DNA of 64,000 nucleotides from Leifsonia sp. AK011 (GCF_013410945.1 NZ_JACCCH010000001.1:682001-746000); one strand, 5' to 3'. Shown: positions 50,855-62,718, counted from the first letter of the stretch. Notes: generated by a model from the sequence alone, not told the origin. Translations and numbers: made by a program.

Positions 50855-51715
50855 GTGACTGCTCCACTTCCTCGTGTCATCACCACCGTTGCTGAGATGC
50901 GCGAAGCGATCGCGGCCGAGCGCGCCGCCGGTCGCACGGTGGCCCTGACCCCCACGCTCGGCGCCCTCCATGACGGGCACATCTCCCACGTCATTCGAGC
51001 GGCAGAACTCGCGGATGTCAGGGTCGTCTCGATCTTCGTCAATCCGACGCAGTTCACCCAGGCCGAAGACCTCGAGAAGTACCCCCGCACCCTGGACGCG
51101 GATGTCGCGCGCCTCGCCGAGCACGGCGTCGACCTGGTGTTCGCGCCCAGTGTCGACGAGATGTACCCGACGGGCCCTACCGGTGTCACCGTTCATGCGG
51201 GAGAGGTGGGCAACACGTTTGAGGGCAAGTCGCGCGTCGGCCACTTCGACGGCGTGCTGACCGTGGTCGCCAAGCTGCTCGGCATCGTCACGCCCGACAT
51301 CGTGACCTTCGGCCAGAAGGATGCCCAGCAGCTCTTCCTCGTGAAGCGCATGGTCACCGACCTCAACTTTGCGACCCGCGTCGAGACCATCGAGACCGTG
51401 CGCGAGCCGGACGGACTTGCCATGTCCAGCCGCAACCGGTTCCTCGCACCGGGGGAGCGGCGGGCGGCGCTCGCGCTCTCGGCTGCGCTGGAGGCCGCGG
51501 CATCCGCGAGCGATCGTGGGATCGACTCCGCGCTCGCCGCAGCACAGGGTGCCCTCGCCGGGACACCCCTCGTCGAGCTCGACTACTTCGCGGTCGTGCA
51601 TCCCGATACGTTCCGCCCCGTCGACGACGACTACCGCGGTCGTGCGATCGCGATCGTGGCCGCCCGCGTCGGCACCACCCGTCTCATCGACAACGAGTCG
51701 CTGCGCATCGGCTGA
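50855..51715 (+). CDS. panC: Pantoate-beta-alanine ligase
   Basis: 286 residues. Nucleotidyl-transferase motifs TPTLGALHDGHISHVIRA (HxGH), VSIFVNPTQF, PDIVTFGQKDAQQLFLVKRM and DGLAMSSRNRFL (KMSKS-like) are intact. Joins pantoate and beta-alanine. GTG 50855 matches family length and the leaderless -10. Confidence 0.95.
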   Translation: MTAPLPRVITTVAEMREAIAAERAAGRTVALTPTLGALHDGHISHVIRAAELADVRVVSIFVNPTQFTQAEDLEKYPRTLDADVARLAEHGVDLVFAPSVDEMYPTGPTGVTVHAGEVGNTFEGKSRVGHFDGVLTVVAKLLGIVTPDIVTFGQKDAQQLFLVKRMVTDLNFATRVETIETVREPDGLAMSSRNRFLAPGERRAALALSAALEAAASASDRGIDSALAAAQGALAGTPLVELDYFAVVHPDTFRPVDDDYRGRAIAIVAARVGTTRLIDNESLRIG

Positions 51716-51776
51716 GGCCCAGCCCCGGCACCTCGTCCGCATCCTCTCTACCGGACACGATCCTTTACCCGACACA

Positions 51777-51859
51777 TCCCAAATGCAGGAGATAAGCCGC
51801 TGAGCGGCGCTATCGCCTGCCAGTCGGCACCTCATAGCCGCGACTTCCTGCATTTGGGA
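51777..51859. repeat. TCCCAAATGCAGG palindromic element upstream of lysS
   Basis: 83 bp with 14-bp inverted ends (TCCCAAATGCAGGA and its complement). Same family as the element in tilS. Confidence 0.75.
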
Positions 51860-51920
51860 CCGCGAGAGCGAGGGTAGGAGCCCGCTCCGGCTGAGGCGCT
51901 GTGCCAGCAGTGCTGAACGG

Positions 51921-51926
51921 TACCAT
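51921..51926 (+). promoter_or_regulatory. -10 hexamer TACCAT for lysS
   Basis: GTG 51935 lies 9 nt downstream, near-leaderless. The alternative in-frame TTG 51926 overlaps the hexamer itself and is rejected. Confidence 0.45.
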
Positions 51927-51934
51927 TGACCCTC

Positions 51935-53437
<1,503 letters not shown>

Positions 53438-53464
53438 CACAGATTAGGTAGGTAGGCTGCGCCC

Positions 53465-53608
53465 ATGAGTGACCTGAAGCTGCCCGGCGAGGACGACAAG
53501 AAGAAGGGCGAGATCTCCACCGGCCGGATCGTGATCTGGTTGGTGGTCGCGGGTGTCGGCCTGTATCTGGTGATCTCGGGCGTCGTCGGCATCATCGCTA
53601 AGGGTTAA
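53465..53608 (+). CDS. Small membrane protein
   Basis: 47 residues: charged N-terminus (MSDLKLPGEDDKKKGEIS) then one helix (RIVIWLVVAGVGLYLVISGV). Start ATG 53465 is 27 nt after lysS. No family recognised; first of three tiny membrane genes in a row. Confidence 0.65.
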   Translation: MSDLKLPGEDDKKKGEISTGRIVIWLVVAGVGLYLVISGVVGIIAKG

Positions 53609-53610
53609 GA

Positions 53611-53700
53611 GTGGATCGGCGCACTTCGCGACTTGTCACCTCGGTCGCACTCGTCGGCATCATCGTGCTCGTGGCGATCGTCTGGTTCATCACCAGGTAG
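53611..53700 (+). CDS. Tiny single-helix membrane protein
   Basis: 29 residues, VDRRTSRLVTSVALVGIIVL then VAIVWFITR: a basic start and one transmembrane helix. GTG start 2 nt after the previous stop, preceded by a weak SD (TAAGAG). Below usual annotation length; support is position and composition. Confidence 0.4.
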   Translation: MDRRTSRLVTSVALVGIIVLVAIVWFITR

Positions 53701-53719
53701 TCGGCTGTACTCTGGTGGC

Positions 53720-53896
53720 ATGCCCCAGGAGTATTGGCTCAACGCCCTGTTTTCGGTCACACCGACCATCCTGCTCGGGCTCGTCTTCTGGTTCGTGATG
53801 CGTTCGATCATCCGGGCCGACCGCACGGAGCGCAGCGCGCGAGCCAAGATCGAGATCGAGGAGCGCGCGAAGCTGGGCCTCCCCCCGAAGGACTAG
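53720..53896 (+). CDS. Small membrane protein
   Basis: 58 residues. One helix (NALFSVTPTILLGLVFWFVM) followed by a basic/acidic amphipathic tail (ADRTERSARAKIEIEERAKL) ending in GLPPKD. Commonly found downstream of lysS in related genomes by recollection; function unknown. Confidence 0.75.
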   Translation: MPQEYWLNALFSVTPTILLGLVFWFVMRSIIRADRTERSARAKIEIEERAKLGLPPKD

Positions 53897-53904
53897 CGGG
53901 CGCG

Positions 53905-54882
53905 TCAACCGCGCGGCTTGAGCCGGATGGGCGGCAGCTGCGGGGCGGGCAATGGGTTGCCGTCGTAGCCGTTCAGGATGCCGAACCGGCCCGGGTGCAC
54001 CGACAGCCCCGCCTGCCACTCGTCGCGGAATCGCTGGATCTCGTCGTGGTCGCGACCGATGAAGTTCCACCACATCACGATCTGCTCGCCGAGCGGGGTG
54101 CCTCCGATGAGCAGGAGCCGGGCATCCGTCTGCGCCACGAACGTGATCGAGTCCGTGCCCGACGGCAGGTAGCCGAGGTGCGAGACGGGAACGGATGCGC
54201 CGTCCACCGTGACATCCCCGGCGTCCACGAGAACGCCGTGTTCATGGCCGCGCTCCACCGGTACGGTCACGGTCGCGCCGGCCGGAATGTCGAGCTGTGC
54301 GCCCACGAGCTCGGTGAACACCCGGGCCGGCGAGCTCACCCCCGCGAGTGACCCGATGAAGACGCGCGCGGTCGCCTCCCCAAGAGCGAAGGGTTCTGGC
54401 GCGACGTTCTCGAAGAAGGGCTCGCGGTGGCGGGCGCTGTCGGGGAGGGCGATCCAGAGCTGGGCGCCGTGGAGCACCACGGGGTCCGGGCTGGGCACCG
54501 AGACCTCCGAGTGCGCGATGCCGCGCCCGGCGGTCATGAGGTTGAGTTCGCCCGGGTTGATGATCGCGTGACTGCCCACGGTGTCGCGGTGCTCGATGCG
54601 CCCGGAGAAGAGCCAGCTCACCGTCTGCAGGCCGGTGTGCGGATGCGGCGGAACATCCATCTCGACGGCTTCCGGCCCGTAGTGGTCGACGAAGCACCAC
54701 GCGCCGATGAGACTCCGGGCGCGCTGCGGCAGTGTGCGCCGAACGCCCATCGCACGCGGTCCGCCGAGCGGCACATCGCGCGGCTCGAGAATCTCGACGG
54801 TGCGACCGGTGGGGTCCGGTGTCTCGTCGCTGGCGTCCTCCCGAACGAGTAGCTCCAGCGGATCCTTCTCGAGGTTGCTCAC
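53905..54882 (-). CDS. Pirin family protein
   Basis: 325 residues, bicupin. Metal-site motifs PHPHTGLQTVSWLFSGRIEH and the GELNLMTAGRGIAHSE segment are typical pirin; the C-terminal cupin has LLLIGGTPLGEQIVMWWNFI. Some pirins are quercetinases or regulators of metabolism; activity here is unknown. The GTG start lies 7 nt after TAGGTT, giving it a leaderless promoter inside the 3' end of the aminotransferase gene's intergenic gap. Confidence 0.9.
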   Translation of the reverse strand: MSNLEKDPLELLVREDASDETPDPTGRTVEILEPRDVPLGGPRAMGVRRTLPQRARSLIGAWCFVDHYGPEAVEMDVPPHPHTGLQTVSWLFSGRIEHRDTVGSHAIINPGELNLMTAGRGIAHSEVSVPSPDPVVLHGAQLWIALPDSARHREPFFENVAPEPFALGEATARVFIGSLAGVSSPARVFTELVGAQLDIPAGATVTVPVERGHEHGVLVDAGDVTVDGASVPVSHLGYLPSGTDSITFVAQTDARLLLIGGTPLGEQIVMWWNFIGRDHDEIQRFRDEWQAGLSVHPGRFGILNGYDGNPLPAPQLPPIRLKPRG

Positions 54883-54886
54883 GCCA

Positions 54887-56125
54887 CTAACCTAAGGCCA
54901 CGAGCTCGGTCATCAGGCGGTCGGCGTCGGCGCGCGAGAACGGCAGGGGTGGCCGGATCTTGAGGGTGTCGTTGGCCGGCCCGGATGTCGCGACCAGCAC
55001 CCCGCGCTCGCGCAGCGCGTTGACCGTGGCGAGGGCGCGCTGCTCCGACTCGAGGCGTGCTCCGAGGAACAGTCCGACACCGCGCACCTCCTCGAACAGC
55101 CCGGTGCTCGTGAGTCCTGTGAGCAGGTACGCGCCCACGTCGCGGGCGTTGTCGATGAGCTTCTCGTCGCGCAGCACGTCGAGGGTCGCCTGCGCCGCCG
55201 CGATCGACACGGAGCTGCCCCCGAACGTGTTGAAGTACCTCGACCGTTCGTTGAACGCATCGACCAACTCGTGCCGAGCCATCATGGCGGCGATGGGATG
55301 CCCGTTGCCCATCGGTTTGCCGACCGTTACGATGTCGGGGGCGAGACGGTACCGATCAAAGCCCCACATCCCGCGTCCCAATCGCCCGAAGCCGGGCTGC
55401 ACCTCGTCGGCGATGAACAGCCCGCCGGCCTCGTGCACGGCGGTCACGGCATCCGCGAAGCCCTCCACCTCGGGCCAGGCGCCATCGGAGGCGAAGATCG
55501 TGTCGACGATGAGGGCGGCTGGGCGGATGCCCGCTGCCTGCAGCTCCGCAATGGCGCCGCGCACCGACACACCGAGGTCGCCCTCCACGGGGACGGTGCG
55601 CACCCACGGAGCGAGTGACTCGGGGCCGCCCAGCGAGGGCGAGATCGCCGCGATTTCGGTGGTCACCCCGTGGTAGGCGTTCTCCGTGACGATGATGCCT
55701 GTGCCACCGGTCGCGATCTTGGCAACCTTCAGGGCGAGGTCGTTCGCCTCAGAGCCGGTGCACGTGAACATGACGTTGTCGATGTGGGGCGGCAGCGTGC
55801 TGAGGAGATCCTCGGCGTACGCGACGGTCGGTTCGGCGAGGTAGCGCGTGTGCGTGGTGAGGGTCGCGGCCTGTCGGGCGATCGCGTCGGCAACTCGGGG
55901 GTGCGAGTGCCCCACGGAGGGGACGTTGTTGTACGCATCGAGGTACTCCCGACCGTCGGCATCCCACACGCGAGTGCCTGCACCTCGCACGAGCTGCAGC
56001 GGATGCCCGTAGAACAGGCGATACGCGGACCCCATCGCGCGGGCGCGGCGCTCCACCAGGTCACGCGTAGCCGCGTCGAGTTCGGGTGTGCGAGCGGGGT
56101 CGAAGTACGCGGTGGGGCCAGCCAT
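54887..56125 (-). CDS. Class III aminotransferase, phospho-lyase-like (AGXT2L/EtnppL type)
   Basis: 412 residues, PLP-dependent fold type I. PLP motifs: CTGSEANDLALKVAK, GGLFIADEVQPGFGRLG and the Schiff-base Lys in DIVTVGKPMGNGHPIAA. The sequence RLFYGHPLQLVRGAGTRVWD near the start matches the AGXT2-like group, whose members include ethanolamine-phosphate and 5-phosphohydroxylysine phospho-lyases. It sits directly downstream of an APH-fold kinase, the same pairing as eukaryotic hydroxylysine kinase and its phospho-lyase, so a phosphorylated amino alcohol substrate is inferred. ATG is 7 nt after TAGGCT. Confidence 0.85.
   Translation of the reverse strand: MAGPTAYFDPARTPELDAATRDLVERRARAMGSAYRLFYGHPLQLVRGAGTRVWDADGREYLDAYNNVPSVGHSHPRVADAIARQAATLTTHTRYLAEPTVAYAEDLLSTLPPHIDNVMFTCTGSEANDLALKVAKIATGGTGIIVTENAYHGVTTEIAAISPSLGGPESLAPWVRTVPVEGDLGVSVRGAIAELQAAGIRPAALIVDTIFASDGAWPEVEGFADAVTAVHEAGGLFIADEVQPGFGRLGRGMWGFDRYRLAPDIVTVGKPMGNGHPIAAMMARHELVDAFNERSRYFNTFGGSSVSIAAAQATLDVLRDEKLIDNARDVGAYLLTGLTSTGLFEEVRGVGLFLGARLESEQRALATVNALRERGVLVATSGPANDTLKIRPPLPFSRADADRLMTELVALG
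54889..54894 (-). promoter_or_regulatory. -10 hexamer TAGGTT for the pirin gene
   Basis: It lies 7 nt before GTG 54882 on the minus strand and overlaps the last codons of the aminotransferase gene. Confidence 0.5.
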
Positions 56126-56131
56126 GCGCTA

Positions 56132-56137
56132 AGCCTA
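56132..56137 (-). promoter_or_regulatory. -10 hexamer TAGGCT for the aminotransferase gene
   Basis: It lies 7 nt before ATG 56125, in the 41-bp gap after the kinase gene. Confidence 0.5.
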
Positions 56138-56166
56138 GGGACGCGCGCGGTCGGGGAGCAGCGACA

Positions 56167-57048
56167 TCACTGCTCGAAGAGCTCGTTCAACAACCGCCGC
56201 TGCACGAGCCGCGCCGACACGAGGTGCGGAAGCAGCGCGCGTTCCTCCGGCAGCAGGGGCACAACCGACTCGAAACCGTCAACGAAGGGCAGCGCGGCCT
56301 CCGAGGGGCTCGACCCCATCGGCAGGTACGCGAGCGCGACCCCGAGGTCGTTCACGCGCCCGCTGTGCACAACATCGCCGAAATCCAGGATGCCCGTGAC
56401 GTAACCGTCATCGCTGGTGTCCACGAGGAGATTGCCGGGGTGGAAGTCGTTGTGGATCACCTGCTGTGGCATCCGCTCGAGCGCGGGCAGCACGTCGATC
56501 TCGAAGCGGTCGATGATCTCGAGCATGGCGGGCGCGTCGACGGCGAGTTCGCGGAGTGCGGGCAGTCGCTGCAGGTCCCACGCGAGCTCCCGCCCGGATG
56601 CCGCGTGCCCGAACCCGCGCAGGGCGAGGTTCAACCGCCCGAGCATCCGCCCGGTCGCCCTCAGTTGCGCGTGCGTCGGCTCCGTACCGCGCGCGAGCGT
56701 GCCATCCATCCACGCGAAGACGCGTGCCGCGCGGCCGTCGACCGCGACCCACGCGGACCCGCCGCGTGAGGGCACGACCCGCTGGAGTGGGAGCCCTGGG
56801 TCCGCGGCCGCCGCGTGAGCGAGTGCGGCGAGCTGCAGGTCGATCAGGGCGTGATCGTCGCCAGGGTGCGCGACCTTGAGCACGTACGGGAGGCCGTCCG
56901 AGTCGAATCGGAACGTGTCATCCCGCTCCGTGTCGAGTCGCTCGAGCGTGTGGGGCGTGAGACCCCACTCGGCCTCGAGGAGGTCCACCGCCGCGTCCTC
57001 GGGCATGCGGTCGAACGGCTCCACGAGCTCCGTGAGCAGGCGGTGCAC
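56167..57048 (-). CDS. APH-family kinase (hydroxylysine-kinase-like)
   Basis: 293 residues, aminoglycoside phosphotransferase/choline kinase fold. The catalytic loop VIHNDFHPGNLLV (H-N-D-F-H-P-x-N) and the metal Asp in GILDFGDVVHSGRVNDLGVA are intact, with a nucleotide-binding lobe PYVLKVAHPG. Given the neighbouring phospho-lyase, it probably phosphorylates an amino alcohol or hydroxylated amino acid rather than an antibiotic. GTG start 12 nt after the small membrane gene. Confidence 0.85.
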   Translation of the reverse strand: MHRLLTELVEPFDRMPEDAAVDLLEAEWGLTPHTLERLDTERDDTFRFDSDGLPYVLKVAHPGDDHALIDLQLAALAHAAAADPGLPLQRVVPSRGGSAWVAVDGRAARVFAWMDGTLARGTEPTHAQLRATGRMLGRLNLALRGFGHAASGRELAWDLQRLPALRELAVDAPAMLEIIDRFEIDVLPALERMPQQVIHNDFHPGNLLVDTSDDGYVTGILDFGDVVHSGRVNDLGVALAYLPMGSSPSEAALPFVDGFESVVPLLPEERALLPHLVSARLVQRRLLNELFEQ

Positions 57049-57060
57049 GTCTCGCGCCGC

Positions 57061-57216
57061 TTACAGCCCGGGCAGGACGAACTGCACGAGCGCCACGATC
57101 GTGCCGGCACCCACGACGAGCACCACGAGCGCGATGATGAGCACCCAGGTCAGAACCTTGTTGTTGCGCAGCTTGCCAAGAAATCCCACCGGCTTGTTGT
57201 TGTAGTCGTCGCTCAT
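57061..57216 (-). CDS. Small membrane protein
   Basis: 51 residues: MSDDYNNKPVGFLGKLRNNK, then one transmembrane helix (LTWVLIIALVVLVVGAGTIV). ATGA overlap with the XRE regulator gene shows it belongs to that operon. No family recognised. Confidence 0.72.
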   Translation of the reverse strand: MSDDYNNKPVGFLGKLRNNKVLTWVLIIALVVLVVGAGTIVALVQFVLPGL

Positions 57217-57452
57217 GGCCGAGAGCCTACTGTGAGCAGGTCTCCCACTTCACACTCCAGCGCCTCGCAGATCGCCAGCAGCGTGGAGAACCGGATGGCA
57301 CGCGCCCGATCGTTCTTCAGTACCGACAGATTCACGACGCTCACGCCAACGAGCTCGCTCAGTCTCGTGACGGTCATCCCGCGTTCCGCGAGCAGCTCGT
57401 CGAGGCGGCAGTGGATGCCCGTTGGCCCCTCCGCTGCGTCGTCGTCGGTCAT
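57213..57452 (-). CDS. XRE-type helix-turn-helix regulator (YozG-like)
   Basis: 79 residues. RLDELLAERGMTVTRLSELV and GVSVVNLSVLKNDRARAIRF form the HTH; the C-terminus ICEALECEVGDLL is the usual Cro/C1-type small regulator ending. Such regulators are commonly paired with DUF2975 membrane proteins. ATGA overlaps on both sides. Confidence 0.9.
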   Translation of the reverse strand: MTDDDAAEGPTGIHCRLDELLAERGMTVTRLSELVGVSVVNLSVLKNDRARAIRFSTLLAICEALECEVGDLLTVGSRP

Positions 57453-58075
57453 ACGAGCCCCTCCGTGTCGCGCTGCATCCGTTGTCCGATCTCGAAGGCC
57501 GCGCCCACCACGGCGAGCGCGAGTCCCCACGCGATCGGCGCGGGGTCGAACTGCACGAGGAAGGGTGGGAGGGCATCCGTTCCGAGCTGTGCGGCGACCT
57601 CCGCGTGGGCGACGCCGAGAAGCGCAGGGTTCACGAAGCCGACCACGATAGCCAGTATGGCGACGACGCCGATGCCCCACGACGCGGACGTGACGAACGG
57701 TTGCCCGAGGAACACTCGGAGGGCGAGCCAGGCGACGACTGCACAGACAGCGATCGACAGGAGCGAGGCGATGATGGCCGCAGCGACGAGCGACACGCGG
57801 GCGGCGGTCGCGAGCCCCACGACCGTGAGGGTGACCGAATCGTAGTTCGCGGATGCCACGGCCTCGAGCCCCTCGGTGAACGCTGGTGTCATCGGCTCCG
57901 CGAGCGGTACTCCAGCCATCGTCACGGCCTCGTCGCCGAGGAGCGACGCGATGCGTGTGATCAGGAGCACCACTTCGACGACCGCGATGGCCGCGGCACC
58001 CCCGGCGATGAACCCGAGGATCACCTTCTGGGCGAGCGATCCCGCTCGACGTCCACGTTCCTCTGCCGTCGTCAT
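57449..58075 (-). CDS. DUF2975-like membrane protein
   Basis: 208 residues with four transmembrane helices and the C-terminal EIGQRMQRDTEGLV that is shared almost exactly with the next gene (NRLQRETEGLV), so the two are diverged paralogs. Start ATG 58075 overlaps that gene's stop. Probably membrane sensor or effector for the XRE regulator; inferred from pairing only. Confidence 0.78.
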   Translation of the reverse strand: MTTAEERGRRAGSLAQKVILGFIAGGAAAIAVVEVVLLITRIASLLGDEAVTMAGVPLAEPMTPAFTEGLEAVASANYDSVTLTVVGLATAARVSLVAAAIIASLLSIAVCAVVAWLALRVFLGQPFVTSASWGIGVVAILAIVVGFVNPALLGVAHAEVAAQLGTDALPPFLVQFDPAPIAWGLALAVVGAAFEIGQRMQRDTEGLV

Positions 58076-58683
58076 CAGACCAGTCCCTCCGTCTCGCGCT
58101 GCAGTCGGTTCCCGGCAACGAACGCCGCGGACAGTGCGCCCAGTGCTGCGATGGCGAAGGGCACCACGAGCGCGATGGGGATGGCCGTGTTCTCGGGGTA
58201 CTCGCCAGCGAGGGCGGATGCCGCGCCGTTGGCCCCCATCGTGCTGAACAACCACGTGAGGATCCACCCGATCGCGACCACGAACGTGAGCGTGCCGACG
58301 AGGCCGACATTGGCGGTGCTAAAAGCGCGGCCGCGGATGATGTTGCGGATCGCGAGCGACACGCACACGATCGCGGTCACGACGGCAAGGGCGTAGATGA
58401 CTTCGGCGGCGATGAGCGAGAAGACCGTGATGGGCGCCATGTCGCTCGCCAGGATCTCGACCTGCTGCGGCACGACGGCCACCGGCGAGCCGCCGGGGCC
58501 GACGGGGAGCGTTGCGGGGGTGTCTGCGAAGGCCACGGTGACCGGGACATCCCTGTTCGGCACGATCCGGATGATGCGGATCACGGCCTGCACGATCGTC
58601 ACGACACCCGCGACGGCCCCGAGCACGACGGTGATGATGAGTGCCACCCGGTCGGCTGGCTTGGGCTGGAGTGTTGATGTCAT
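58075..58683 (-). CDS. DUF2975-like membrane protein, first gene of XRE operon
   Basis: 202 residues, four transmembrane helices with a large extracytoplasmic loop (about 45-85) and RNIIRGRAFSTANVGLVGTL, typical of DUF2975. SD AGGAGAG 6 nt before ATG 58683. The operon runs to at least 57061 with overlapping genes. Confidence 0.8.
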   Translation of the reverse strand: MTSTLQPKPADRVALIITVVLGAVAGVVTIVQAVIRIIRIVPNRDVPVTVAFADTPATLPVGPGGSPVAVVPQQVEILASDMAPITVFSLIAAEVIYALAVVTAIVCVSLAIRNIIRGRAFSTANVGLVGTLTFVVAIGWILTWLFSTMGANGAASALAGEYPENTAIPIALVVPFAIAALGALSAAFVAGNRLQRETEGLV

Positions 58684-58693
58684 CGTTCTCTCC

Positions 58694-58725
58694 TATCGAT
58701 TATCGATAACAACGATAAACGTTAT
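58694..58725. promoter_or_regulatory. TATCG/CGATA inverted-repeat cluster
   Basis: Overlapping palindromes (ATCGATTATCGAT, TATCG-N7-CGATA, ATAAC-N10-GTTAT) fill the AT-rich 30 bp just upstream of the operon start; probable operator for the XRE protein with the -10 inside it. Confidence 0.5.
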
Positions 58726-58746
58726 GCCCACGCCTGGCAAGGGATA

Positions 58747-58764
58747 GTCACGCCGACGGCGAAC
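58747..58764. promoter_or_regulatory. ClgR-type operator upstream of clpC
   Basis: GTCACGCCGACGGCGAAC fits 17 of 18 positions of the corynebacterial ClgR consensus WNNWCGCYNANRGCGWWS as recalled. It lies 28 bp upstream of the -10. Confidence 0.55.
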
Positions 58765-58791
58765 AGCGGACTTTTCGGCGCCCCCCGTGGT

Positions 58792-58797
58792 TAGTCT
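58792..58797 (+). promoter_or_regulatory. Probable -10 TAGTCT of clpC
   Basis: It predicts a leader of about 40 nt with the SD AGGGAG before ATG 58843. Confidence 0.45.
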
Positions 58798-58842
58798 CTT
58801 CATAACGCGCCACCCACATCAGACGCGTGCAGGGAGTCAAGA

Positions 58843-61326
<2,484 letters not shown>

Positions 61327-61342
61327 AACTAACGCAGTAGCG

Positions 61343-61377
61343 AAGGGGCGGTGGGAGACATCCCGCCGCCCCTTTGT
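61343..61377 (+). terminator. Intrinsic terminator of clpC
   Basis: 14-bp stem (61343-61356 with 61361-61374, one G-T pair), GACA loop, followed by TTTGT. Confidence 0.85.
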
Positions 61378-61388
61378 CGTGCGCGGGG

Positions 61389-61394
61389 TACCCT
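61389..61394 (+). promoter_or_regulatory. -10 hexamer TACCCT for the alpha/beta hydrolase
   Basis: It lies 7 nt before ATG 61401 and only 12 nt after the clpC terminator. Confidence 0.5.
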
Positions 61395-61400
61395 CTCCCC

Positions 61401-62177
61401 ATGGACCCAGAGAGCAGGCCGATGGCGTTCTACGCCGGTCTGCCCTACAGCGATCGGGACGCTGATCTCAGACTCGATGTGCTCGCGCCGCCGCGGGAAC
61501 TGGGCGCACCTCTTCTCCCCGTCGTCATCTACTTCCATGGTGGTGGATGGCACGAGGGTGACCGTGGTGCTGCAATGCATCCCTGGCTGAGCCCCCAGTT
61601 GGCGAGCCGCGGCTATGTCGCGATCTCAGTCAGCTACCGGCTGAGCGGCACGGCCCGCTGGCCTGCGCAGTACGAGGATGCCCGAGACGCGCTGCTCTGG
61701 GTAACCGACCACGCGGTCGATTTCGGCGGCGATCCCGCCCGCGTTGGCGTCTGGGGGTTCTCCGCCGGTGCGCATCTTGCCGCCCACCTCGCGGTCAGGG
61801 AGCCGGGCCTGGTGAAGGCAGCAGCGCTCGCTGCGTGCCCGGTAGAACTCCAAGCGCCGGGCAATGGAGTGGATAACGAAGTGACGTGGTTGGTGGGTGC
61901 CTCCCCCAGCGCGGACGTCCTTGCGGACCTGAGTCCTCTCACTTGGGTCACCCCGAGGTCGGCCCCCGCGCTGATCGTTCACGGCACCGATGATCAGGTC
62001 GTGGACTTTTCCCAGGGGTTGACGTTTCGTGACGCTTTGCGGGCAGCAGGCGCACGCGTGGAATTGCTCGACATTCCCGGCGCGGGCCACGAGTGGGCGG
62101 ACCGTCCAGCGCAACCGGAAGACCAGCATGGCGACTTCGGAATGGTGGCCGCGCAGTTCTTCGACGCTGTTCTCTGA
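61401..62177 (+). CDS. Alpha/beta hydrolase (BD-FAE/esterase-like)
   Basis: 258 residues. Oxyanion motif VIYFHGGGWHEGD, nucleophile Ser in GVWGFSAGAHLA, Asp in IVHGTDDQVVDF and His in IPGAGHEW complete the triad of the BD-FAE/lipase group (pfam20434). No signal peptide. Substrate is probably a small ester. The longer frame from 61374 is rejected because it starts inside the terminator. Confidence 0.87.
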   Translation: MDPESRPMAFYAGLPYSDRDADLRLDVLAPPRELGAPLLPVVIYFHGGGWHEGDRGAAMHPWLSPQLASRGYVAISVSYRLSGTARWPAQYEDARDALLWVTDHAVDFGGDPARVGVWGFSAGAHLAAHLAVREPGLVKAAALAACPVELQAPGNGVDNEVTWLVGASPSADVLADLSPLTWVTPRSAPALIVHGTDDQVVDFSQGLTFRDALRAAGARVELLDIPGAGHEWADRPAQPEDQHGDFGMVAAQFFDAVL

Positions 62178-62200
62178 GCCGACTTCCACCAGTGCGGGAG

Positions 62201-62206
62201 TACCGT
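62201..62206 (+). promoter_or_regulatory. -10 hexamer TACCGT for argA-like gene
   Basis: It lies 7 nt before GTG 62213. Confidence 0.5.
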
Positions 62207-62212
62207 GGGGGT

Positions 62213-62716
62213 GTGAGTGACTTCAGCGTCCGGGCGGCGCGCACCAGTGACATCCCGGGCATCCAGGCCCTCGTCGAACCCCTCGCCCAGCGACGCATCC
62301 TGCTCGGCAAGGATCGTGTCACCCTCTACGAGGCCGTGCAGGAGTTCCGGGTCGCGGAGGCGGCGGACGGTGACCTGATCGGATGCGGCGCCCTCCACGT
62401 CATGTGGGAGGACCTGGGCGAAGTCCGCACCCTCGCCGTTCGCGAGGACCGCCTCACGACGGGCGTCGGACACGCGATCCTCGAGCGCATCGAGACGGAT
62501 GCCCGTGCCCTGGGCCTCAGTCGCCTCTTCTGTCTCACCTTCGAGACTGCGTTCTTCGGTCGCCACGGCTTCGAGGCGATCGGGGAGCGGATCGTGGAGC
62601 CCGAGGTCTTCGCGCAGCTCGCGCTCTCGCCCGACGAGGGTGTCGCGGAGTTCCTCGACCTCTCCCGCGTCAAGCAGAACACCCTCGGCAACACCCGGAT
62701 GCTCAAGCAGCTGTGA
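62213..62716 (+). CDS. argA: Amino-acid N-acetyltransferase (GNAT), ArgA-like
   Basis: 167 residues. GNAT core with IGCGALHVMWEDLGEVRTLA and acetyl-CoA loop TTGVGHAILERIE. The whole length, including VTLYEAVQEFRVAEA near 40, FETAFFGRHGFEAIG near 115 and VKQNTLGNTRMLKQL at the end, closely follows the short mycobacterial ArgA (Rv2747 type) that makes N-acetylglutamate for arginine synthesis. GTG start set by the leaderless -10. Confidence 0.85.
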   Translation: MSDFSVRAARTSDIPGIQALVEPLAQRRILLGKDRVTLYEAVQEFRVAEAADGDLIGCGALHVMWEDLGEVRTLAVREDRLTTGVGHAILERIETDARALGLSRLFCLTFETAFFGRHGFEAIGERIVEPEVFAQLALSPDEGVAEFLDLSRVKQNTLGNTRMLKQL

Positions 62717-62718
62717 CC

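Noticed and set aside
51777-51859. T-box or other riboswitch for lysS
   Set aside because: The element lies upstream of the lysS -10, so it is probably not transcribed with lysS, and the same ends occur inside tilS.
56167-57048. Aminoglycoside resistance gene
   Set aside because: The fold is APH-like, but the phospho-lyase neighbour and absence of any resistance context argue for a metabolic kinase.
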